From assembly GCA_016199305.1 (NCBI GenBank), contig JACQGZ010000151.1, positions 1 through 6,564 on the forward strand: a stretch of DNA of 6,564 nt, in the 5' to 3' direction. Origin of the DNA: Armatimonadota bacterium (GTDB lineage Bacteria; Sysuimicrobiota; Sysuimicrobiia; Sysuimicrobiales; Humicultoraceae). The notes below the pieces were generated by a model, which was not told where the DNA came from, searched no databases, and saw only the letters and a program-made list of their open reading frames with translations. Shown one piece after another: positions 1-4,942 of this stretch (its first letter is position 1; the number at the start of each line of letters is the position of its first letter). A program made the translations under genes and the position numbers.

Positions 1-648
1 CCCCTGCACTTCCACGACCCCGGCCCCGACGTCTCCGGCATCCCGATCACCCAGCTGGTCGGCCCGGCCTGCGTCGTGGACCTGCAGCAGTTCGGGGTCG
101 GCGACTACGACATCTACGGCCCGGAGCACTTCGAGCAGTGGGAGAAGAAGCACAACATCACGATCGAGCGTGGGGACATCCTGATCATCCACACCGGCTA
201 CCACGCCTACTACAACGAGGACTGGTCGCCGGCCACCCGGGAGCAGCACGCCGACGCCGGGCCGAACCTGCCCCGCTCCTTCCTCCGCCACCCCGGCCCG
301 CGGGCGGAGTTCTGCCGGTGGGTACTGGATCGCGGCATCCGCTGGCTGGCCGTGGACGCCATCTCCACGGACCATCCATTTAATACCGCCGTGCGCCGGG
401 CGCGGCCCGACCTGGTGCCCGAGGTGGAGAAGAAGATCGGGATGCCGTTGGAGGAAGCCTTCCCCTGGCCGCGCGACTACCAGGCGACGCACACGATGCT
501 GTTCCCCCGGGGCGTCTACCACGTGGAGAACGTCGGCGGGGAGATCGACCGCGTGCTGAACCAGCGGGTCTGGATCGGTTGCTTCCCCTTCCGCTTCAAA
601 GGGGGGGAGGCCGCCTTCTGCCGTTTCGTGGCTTTCGTGCAGGCGTAG
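1..648 (+). CDS. cyclase-family metal-dependent hydrolase (kynurenine formamidase/isatin hydrolase-like), 5' end missing
   Basis: The frame is open from the first base and ends at TAG 646-648, giving 215 visible residues; the start lies outside the window. The visible N-terminus reads PLHFHDPGPDVSGIP and is followed by a segment ending CVVDL. This matches the stretch just after the metal-binding HxGTHxDxP motif of the cyclase family (PF04199, COG1878), so the metal ligands themselves are cut off. Further family marks are GDILIIHTGY, WLAVDAISTDHP and, near the C-terminus, THTMLFPRGVYHVENV. Members are Mn- or Zn-dependent hydrolases acting on amide or cyclic amide bonds (N-formylkynurenine, isatin). 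The substrate cannot be told here. A run of seven G at 601-607 leaves the frame intact. The gene converges on the hom operon, with about 40 bases between the stops, and shows no functional link to it. The family is secure; the substrate is unknown. Confidence 0.85.
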   Translation, partial: PLHFHDPGPDVSGIPITQLVGPACVVDLQQFGVGDYDIYGPEHFEQWEKKHNITIERGDILIIHTGYHAYYNEDWSPATREQHADAGPNLPRSFLRHPGPRAEFCRWVLDRGIRWLAVDAISTDHPFNTAVRRARPDLVPEVEKKIGMPLEEAFPWPRDYQATHTMLFPRGVYHVENVGGEIDRVLNQRVWIGCFPFRFKGGEAAFCRFVAFVQA

Positions 649-650
649 AC

Positions 651-697
651 GCCGGCGATCCTCCGGCTGGCCCAGCCCGGGACCCGATCAGCCGGGC
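651..697. terminator. two small hairpins between convergent genes, possible weak bidirectional terminator
   Basis: The gap between the cyclase stop (648) and the hom stop (688) contains GCCGG 651-655 pairing with CCGGC 663-667, and GCCCGG 675-680 pairing with CCGGGC 692-697. The second arm reaches into the last hom codons. Neither hairpin is followed by a T-run on either strand, so this is not a canonical intrinsic terminator. The position between convergent genes is the main support. Confidence 0.25.
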
Positions 698-2034
698 CGG
701 GGTTCCTGCTCCTGCACCCGAAGCACCGGCCCGACGGCGGCGACGACGTCCATGGCGCGCAGGCGCGAAACGACGCGCTGCACGGCGCCGTCAGGCGCCT
801 CGTGGGTCATCAGGACCACGTCGGCAGTCTCTCCACGGCTCTTCTGCACGATGCTGGCCAGGCTGACCATCTCCTCTCCGAAGACCGCCGCGACCTTGGC
901 GAAGACCCCGGGACGATCCACCACCTCCAGGAAGAGGCAGGAGGGGACCACAAGATCGCCGATGGGGAGGACCGGCCGCGCCAGAAAAGTGCTGTCCCTC
1001 ACGGGCCATGCCCCGCTCCCCCGCCCGTCAGCCGCCTCAATAATGTCCCCCAGGACGACCACCGCCGTGGGCGTCCCGCCAGCCCCGGGGCCGCTGAACA
1101 GGATCGGGCCGGTGGCCGCGCCCGTCACCAGCACGGCGTTGCGCTCGTCGCGGATGGTCGCCAGCGGGTGAGTCAGCGGCAGCAATGTGGGGTGGACGCG
1201 GCAGTCGAGGCCCCCATCGCGCTCGGCGGCAATGGCGAGCAGTTTGACTGCGTACCCCAGCTGCCGAGCGTAGGCGATCTCCCGCGGCCCGATGGCCGCG
1301 ATGCCGTCGCGGTACACCTGCTCCGCCGTCACCGGCGCATGAAACGCCACCGTGGCTAGGATCGCCAGCTTGGCCGCGGCGTCGTGTCCGTCAAGATCCT
1401 CGTCCGGGTCGGCCTCCGCGAAGCCATGCTCTTGCGCGGCCGCCAGGGCGTGCTCGAAGGTCCACCCCTCCTCACTCATCCGCGTGAGGATGTAGTTGGT
1501 CGTCCCATTCAGGATCCCGGTGATGGCGTGGATCCGATCTGCGGCCAGCGACTCCCGCAGCGGCTTGATCAGCGGAATGGCGCCGCCGACAGCCGCCTCG
1601 AAATAGAGACCTACGCCGCTGGTGTCAGCCAGGCGCAGCAGTTCCGGCCCGTGGGTCCCGAGGAGGCGTTTGTTCGCCGTCACCACAGGCCTGCCCAACG
1701 CAAGCGCCCGGCGAATATACGTGTAGGCCGGCTCCACGCCGCCCATGACCTCAACGACCACATCAACACCCTCATCCTGCACGACCGCCCAGCCGTCATC
1801 GACGAGCCGATCGGGAGGAACGGGGACCCTTCTGGGCTTGTCGCGGCGAGCGACCGCCACCTTCGCCACTTCGAGCCGTCGGCCGGTCCGATGCGTGATC
1901 AGATCCGCGTGCTCGCGGAGCAACCGGAGCACCTCGCCACCGACGGTGCCGCAGCCCAGCAGGCCGATGTGAACGACGCCGGGATCCGGCCGTGGTCCGG
2001 CGCGCCGCGATGATCGGACCAGACGCTCGCTCAC
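688..2034 (-). CDS. hom: homoserine dehydrogenase with C-terminal ACT domain
   Basis: This cytoplasmic enzyme (448 aa) reduces aspartate semialdehyde to homoserine with NAD(P)H, the branch point to threonine and methionine. Residues 22-33 carry the Rossmann motif (HIGLLGCGTVGG, GxGxxG at 27-32). TANKRLLG follows near 119-126, then GILNGTTNYIL at 173-183. The signature EADPDEDLDGHDAAAK at 207-222 includes the expected catalytic Asp218 and Lys222. Residues 368 to about 441 (FLEVVDRPGVFAKVAAVF...) form an ACT domain, the usual site of feedback control by threonine in this family. Length is normal for the ACT-containing form. The start is GTG 2034, which overlaps the stop of the sulfur-carrier gene by four bases (GTGA). 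No good Shine-Dalgarno lies upstream, so translational coupling is likely. About 20 Arg/Pro-rich residues precede the Rossmann fold, with no later start codon available. It is the last gene of the operon behind the SAM-type leader. Confidence 0.96.
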   Translation of the reverse strand: MSERLVRSSRRAGPRPDPGVVHIGLLGCGTVGGEVLRLLREHADLITHRTGRRLEVAKVAVARRDKPRRVPVPPDRLVDDGWAVVQDEGVDVVVEVMGGVEPAYTYIRRALALGRPVVTANKRLLGTHGPELLRLADTSGVGLYFEAAVGGAIPLIKPLRESLAADRIHAITGILNGTTNYILTRMSEEGWTFEHALAAAQEHGFAEADPDEDLDGHDAAAKLAILATVAFHAPVTAEQVYRDGIAAIGPREIAYARQLGYAVKLLAIAAERDGGLDCRVHPTLLPLTHPLATIRDERNAVLVTGAATGPILFSGPGAGGTPTAVVVLGDIIEAADGRGSGAWPVRDSTFLARPVLPIGDLVVPSCLFLEVVDRPGVFAKVAAVFGEEMVSLASIVQKSRGETADVVLMTHEAPDGAVQRVVSRLRAMDVVAAVGPVLRVQEQEPRPG

Positions 2035-2309
2035 GGGGAACCGCCGGCCATCGCAGGAATCATGGCGATCTCGGAGTCCGCACGCAGCGGCGTCAGTAGG
2101 CCGCGGCCGAGGCGCACATCCTCGCCGTCCACGAAGAGGTTGACGAATGGGTGGACCTGGCCGCTGCCATCAAAGACGCGCGGCCGCAGCCCCGGCCAGT
2201 GGCGGGTGAGCTCCTCCAGGGCCTCGCCCAGCGTCCGGCCGCCGACCGAGTCGGTGCGAGCTCCGTCGGCATACTGGCGTAGGGGGGTCGGAATCCGGAC
2301 GATCGCCAT
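2031..2309 (-). CDS. CysO-like MoaD/ThiS-family sulfur-carrier protein with Gly-Gly-Ser-Pro tail
   Basis: A small beta-grasp protein of 92 residues. It begins MAIVRIPTPLRQYADG and contains HPFVNLFVDGEDVR followed by the C-terminal IPAMAGGSP. This layout closely follows mycobacterial CysO (IPTxLR near the start, FVN-(V)-x-EDVR in the middle, a PAxAGG end), more than MoaD or ThiS. Such proteins are adenylated at the terminal glycine by an E1-like enzyme, converted to a thiocarboxylate and used as the sulfide donor. Here Ser-Pro follows the Gly-Gly, so the tail would need trimming before activation. An upstream GTG at 2312 is in frame (two starts in tandem, GTG-ATG). ATG 2309 is preferred because GGAGG lies 6 bases before it, against 3 for the GTG. 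The ATG overlaps the thrC-like stop by one base (TGATG), and its own stop overlaps the hom start (GTGA). No E1 or JAMM protease is in the window. Position between a ThrC-like enzyme and hom suggests a sulfur-transfer role in methionine or cysteine supply (inference). Confidence 0.9.
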   Translation of the reverse strand: MAIVRIPTPLRQYADGARTDSVGGRTLGEALEELTRHWPGLRPRVFDGSGQVHPFVNLFVDGEDVRLGRGLLTPLRADSEIAMIPAMAGGSP

Positions 2310-3577
2310 CACGCACCTCCCACCGCCTGCCCCGCCCGCGGCCGCACCTGAGCGAGCCCGGGCAGGACCTCCGCCTCGAAGGCCCCCAGCGTCGCACGGA
2401 TCTTCACCGGCTCCCGCAGCGTCCCGGCGACGCTCTCCTGCGTCTTCAGCCCAATACCAGTCAGGTAGACGACGATGACGTCATCGGGCCCGAAGATCCC
2501 GCCCGCGGCCAGCCGGCGGAGCGCCGCCACGGCGACACCGCCGGCGGTCTCGGTGAAGACCCCCTCGCGGGCGGCTACCTCCCGGACGGCAGCGACCGCC
2601 TCCGCGTCGGTGACCTCCACCGCCACCCCGCCGCTGCGCCGGATCGCTTCCAGCGCATAGCGGCCGTCGGCGGGGTTGCCGATGGCTAGGGAATGCGCGA
2701 TCGTCTGCGGCCGCACCGGGCGCACCGACTCGCTCCCCTCCCGGTAGGCGGCGACGATGGGCGCGCACCCGGAGGGCTGGGCGCCGTGGACGCGCACACG
2801 GGCGGGCGGAACGATTCCAAGCTCCACCAGCTCGGCGAAGGCCCGCTCAATCTTCAGCAGCAGATTACCGGAGGCCAGGGGGATGACCACGTGATCGGGC
2901 AGGCGCCAGCCGAGTTGCTCGGCCACCTCGTAGCCGAGGGTCTTCGCCCCCTCGCTGTAGTAGGGCCGGAGGTTGACGTTGACGAAGCCCCACGGGTACT
3001 CGTCGGCCACCTGCGCGCAGAGGCGGTTGACGTCGTCATAGGTGCCGTCCACCTCCACGATCGTCGCACCGTAGACGGCCGAGAGCACCTGCTTCCCGGC
3101 CTCCAGCCCCTCGGGGACAAAGACGCACGCCTGTATCCCCGCCCGCGCCGCGTGCGCCGCCACGGAGTTGGCCAGGTTGCCGGTGGAGGCGCAGGCGAGG
3201 ACCTGAAAACCGAACTGCCGCGCCGCCGCGACCCCCAGGGTGACGACGCGGTCCTTGAACGACCAGGTGGGATTGCACCCGTCATTCTTGAGGAAGAGGC
3301 GCCGGAGCCCGAGGTTCCCGCCCAGTGTGGAGGCGTGCACCAGCGGGGTAAGCCCGGCGCCCAGGTCCGCGACGGGGTCGTGAGCCACCGGGAGGAGGTC
3401 CTCATAGCGCCACAGCGACGCCGGGCCCGCCCCGATGCGCGCGCGAAGCGCCTCCGCATCGACCGCCGGGCGCGGCCGCTCCGTCTCCAATGGGCCAAGG
3501 CACTCCTCACAGACGTACTGCGGGGCGAGAGTGTACGTGCGGCCGCAGTTGCGGCAGCGCAGGGCGTGTGCAGGCAT
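2309..3577 (-). CDS. thrC: threonine-synthase-like PLP enzyme with N-terminal zinc ribbon (paralogue 1, sulfur-carrier-linked)
   Basis: The 422-residue protein is a fold-type II PLP enzyme of the threonine synthase family, which normally converts O-phosphohomoserine to threonine. Residues 8-26 hold two CxxC pairs (C8/C11, C23/C26), a zinc-ribbon-like knuckle seen in longer threonine synthases. SLWRYEDLLPV (54-64) and GLTPL (75-79) precede the PLP lysine in NPTWSFKDR (Lys108). CASTGNLANS (129-138) contacts substrate and cofactor in the family. NLRPYYSEGAKT lies at 202-213. The phosphate-binding loop is ASGNLL (235-240) rather than VGNGGN. The start is ATG 3577, with GGAGGGG seven bases upstream; an in-frame TTG at 3610 sits in a hairpin loop and is less likely. 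The stop overlaps the sulfur-carrier start (TGATG). It is the first gene behind the SAM-type leader. The classical paralogue at 3848-4942 makes a second plain threonine synthase look redundant, so this one may use O-phosphohomoserine for homocysteine instead (inference). Family assignment is strong; the reaction is open. Confidence 0.93.
   Translation of the reverse strand: MPAHALRCRNCGRTYTLAPQYVCEECLGPLETERPRPAVDAEALRARIGAGPASLWRYEDLLPVAHDPVADLGAGLTPLVHASTLGGNLGLRRLFLKNDGCNPTWSFKDRVVTLGVAAARQFGFQVLACASTGNLANSVAAHAARAGIQACVFVPEGLEAGKQVLSAVYGATIVEVDGTYDDVNRLCAQVADEYPWGFVNVNLRPYYSEGAKTLGYEVAEQLGWRLPDHVVIPLASGNLLLKIERAFAELVELGIVPPARVRVHGAQPSGCAPIVAAYREGSESVRPVRPQTIAHSLAIGNPADGRYALEAIRRSGGVAVEVTDAEAVAAVREVAAREGVFTETAGGVAVAALRRLAAGGIFGPDDVIVVYLTGIGLKTQESVAGTLREPVKIRATLGAFEAEVLPGLAQVRPRAGQAVGGA
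2315..2320 (-). promoter_or_regulatory. ribosome binding site of the sulfur-carrier gene, decides ATG 2309
   Basis: GGAGGT on the minus strand (2320-2315) lies inside the last codons of the thrC-like gene. Counting from GGAGG, it is 6 bases from ATG 2309 but only 3 from the upstream GTG 2312. The spacing favours the ATG. Confidence 0.7.
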
Positions 3578-3693
3578 CCGGTCCCCTCCGATCACGGTCG
3601 CGGGCGCCAATAGAAGCGCCCGCCTCTCACATCAGGAGAGCCGGGCCTGTGTCGATCGGACATTCTTGCCGCCGGCAAGGGAGCCTGCCGGGA
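3578..3693 (-). promoter_or_regulatory. leader segment between aptamer and thrC paralogue 1 (candidate expression platform)
   Basis: On the minus strand this stretch can form three successive hairpins: CCGGCA/TGCCGG (3691-3686 with 3677-3672), CTCTC/GAGAG (3640-3636 with 3628-3624) and a perfect 8-bp GCGGGCGC/GCGCCCGC (3623-3616 with 3607-3600). None is followed by a T-run, so control by transcription termination is not obvious. Two 7-base segments are complementary to the ribosome-binding region. CGGTCCC (3696-3690) matches GGGACCG at 3585-3579, and TCCGATC (3660-3654) matches GATCGGA at 3593-3587. A translational switch is therefore possible. The pairings are directly visible; their use in the cell is inference. 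Confidence 0.45.
3583..3589 (-). promoter_or_regulatory. ribosome binding site of thrC paralogue 1
   Basis: GGAGGGG on the minus strand (3589-3583) has good spacing to ATG 3577 and none useful for the upstream TTG 3610, which fixes the start. Its two flanks can pair with separate upstream leader segments, at 3654-3660 and 3690-3696. Confidence 0.8.
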
Positions 3694-3780
3694 CCGCATC
3701 CCCGCGAGGAGCGGGAAGGCACCTTGGCTGTCCGTTCCAGGTTGCCGGGCCCACGATTGAGTGGGCCTCTCCCGATGCGA
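3694..3780 (-). promoter_or_regulatory. SAM-I/SAM-IV clan riboswitch aptamer (variant)
   Basis: Read on the minus strand, the segment folds as a four-way junction. P1 is GCATC (3778-3774) with GATGC (3700-3696), extendable by two pairs. The joining strand is GGGAGA (3773-3768). P2 is GGCCCAC (3767-3761) with GTGGGCC (3754-3748). GGCAACC (3746-3740) leads into P3, where ACCTGG pairs with CCA and GGT (one bulged A). AGGTGCC (3724-3718) is followed by TTCC and then P4, CCCGC (3715-3711) with GCGGG (3705-3701). The paired motifs GGCAACC and AGGTGC, in this order around P3, are the hallmark of SAM-I/SAM-IV riboswitches and form the SAM pocket. Unlike canonical SAM-I, P2 is a plain hairpin without room for the kink-turn, and the second joining strand is shorter than GGTGCCAATTCC. 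The placement at the transcription start, upstream of thrC-like, sulfur-carrier and hom genes, fits repression by SAM. Covariation support is unavailable here. Confidence 0.75.
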
Positions 3781-3784
3781 GCAC

Positions 3785-3813
3785 AGTATCGCACGGAGGT
3801 CGCGGCCTGTCAA
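3785..3813 (-). promoter_or_regulatory. sigma-70-type promoter of the thrC-like/sulfur carrier/hom operon
   Basis: On the minus strand a perfect -35 box TTGACA (3813-3808) is followed after exactly 17 bases by GATACT (3790-3785), which matches TATAAT at four of six positions including A2 and T6. The expected start falls near 3778-3779, the first bases of riboswitch helix P1. The -35 box begins about 35 bases after the stop of the upstream threonine synthase, so this operon has its own promoter, though read-through from upstream is possible. Confidence 0.8.
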
Positions 3814-3847
3814 AGCCGCCGCGCCCGCGGCCTCTGCGACCAGGGCC

Positions 3848-4942
3848 TCAGGCGAGAAGCCGCTCCACCACCGTGCTCAATGCCTCAACCGTTCGGGCGA
3901 CGGTGGGAAGAAGAGACGGGGCCAGAGGCGGCGGATCCTTTAAGCCGTGGCCGGTGAGGATGCAGACGGCGACCTCGCCGGAAAAGGGCCGAGCGGCCGC
4001 CAGTAGCTGCAGGCCGGCCAGCGCAGCGGCCGACGCCGGTTCCACGAGCAGGCCCTCCCCGGCCGCCAGCTCGCGTCGCGCCGCGAGGATTGCGTCATCG
4101 GCGACCTTGACGAAGCGGCCTCCCGACGCCCGCGCCGCCTCCACCGCGCCCTCCCAGGAGGCGGGGCGGCCGATGCGGATGGCGGTGGCCACGGTCCGAG
4201 GCGATGTCACGGGGTGGCCGTCGACAAGAGGGGCGGCACCCTCGGCCTGCACTCCTACCATCTGCGGGAGCGCCGTAAGCCGGCCGGCCTGCCGGTACTC
4301 CTGAAATCCACGCCAGCAAGCCGTGATATTGCCGCCGTTGCCGACCGGCAGCACCAGCAGGTCGGGTGCCCGCCCGAGGGCGTCAACGATCTCAAAGGCG
4401 ACGGTCTTCTGTCCCTCCAGGCGGTAGGGGTTGACCGAATTCACGAGCGTGAGGCCGGCCCGCGCCGCGAGCTCCCGTGTGGCGGCCAGGGCTGCGTCGA
4501 AGCCAGCCTCGACGGCGACGACCCGTGCCCCGTGCGCGACCACCTGCCCCAGTTTCCCTGCGGCGACCCCGTCGGCGGGAAGGACGATCACGCAGGGCAG
4601 CGAAGCCCGCGCGGCGTACGCGGCCGCAGAGGCGGCGGTGTTGCCGGTGGAGGCGCACACCACCGCGCGGCTGCCGGCCTCCAGAGCCTTCGACACGGCC
4701 ACCGTCATCCCCCGATCCTTGAAGGAACCCGTGGGGTTGGCGGCCTCAAATTTGAAGAAGAGCCGTAGCCCGAGGCGCGCCCCAAGTCTCTTTGATGGGA
4801 TGAGCGGGGTGCGCCCCTCCTGCAGGGTCACCACCGGTGTGGCCGCGGTGACCGGGAGGAAATCGCGGTAGGCCTCGATCACCCCGGGCCACGCCATCGC
4901 CGCCGTCAGGGCGTGGCCGGAGGAGGAATCGTCCGGCATCAT
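3848..4942 (-). CDS. thrC: threonine synthase, classical actinobacterial-type (paralogue 2)
   Basis: This 364-residue PLP enzyme converts O-phosphohomoserine to threonine in the cytoplasm. WPGVIEAYRDFLPV (18-31) and EGRTPL (42-47) start the catalytic core. NPTGSFKDRG (69-78) carries the PLP Lys75. CASTGNTAAS lies at 96-105, NSVNPYRLEGQKT at 168-180, and the phosphate loop VGNGGN at 200-205. EPASAA and TGHGLKDP near the C-terminus complete the family pattern. There is no zinc ribbon, and the length equals the roughly 360-residue actinobacterial enzymes. The frame stays open upstream to 5236, but that part overlaps the membrane protein and lacks family similarity. The start is therefore placed at the tandem ATG-ATG: ATG 4942 overlaps the membrane-protein stop as ATGA, and ATG 4939 is the alternative (363 aa). 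No Shine-Dalgarno precedes either, so coupling to the upstream gene is likely. It differs strongly from paralogue 1. Confidence 0.95.
   Translation of the reverse strand: MMPDDSSSGHALTAAMAWPGVIEAYRDFLPVTAATPVVTLQEGRTPLIPSKRLGARLGLRLFFKFEAANPTGSFKDRGMTVAVSKALEAGSRAVVCASTGNTAASAAAYAARASLPCVIVLPADGVAAGKLGQVVAHGARVVAVEAGFDAALAATRELAARAGLTLVNSVNPYRLEGQKTVAFEIVDALGRAPDLLVLPVGNGGNITACWRGFQEYRQAGRLTALPQMVGVQAEGAAPLVDGHPVTSPRTVATAIRIGRPASWEGAVEAARASGGRFVKVADDAILAARRELAAGEGLLVEPASAAALAGLQLLAAARPFSGEVAVCILTGHGLKDPPPLAPSLLPTVARTVEALSTVVERLLA

Noticed and set aside
601..607. Run of seven G in the cyclase gene as a possible frameshift
   Set aside because: The reading frame continues across it into a sensible C-terminus and stops at 648, so no break is evident.
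3578..3610. TTG start adding 11 residues to thrC paralogue 1
   Set aside because: The TTG lies in the loop of an 8-bp hairpin without a ribosome-binding site. ATG 3577 has GGAGGGG at good spacing and begins right before the zinc ribbon.
2693..3613. Long plus-strand open frame (306 codons) opposite thrC paralogue 1
   Set aside because: It is the antisense of a clearly conserved gene in GC-rich DNA, where stop codons are rare. The translation is Arg/Gly/His-rich with no family motif.
3818..3831. GCCGC/GCGGC hairpin after thrC paralogue 2 as a terminator
   Set aside because: The stem is only 5 bp, only three T follow after a gap, and those overlap the -35 box of the next promoter. Too weak to call.
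3578..3847. Leader peptide or T-box instead of a SAM-type riboswitch
   Set aside because: No small frame with repeated Thr/Ile/Met codons and no T-box motif or terminator was found. The SAM-clan motifs explain the conserved-looking part.
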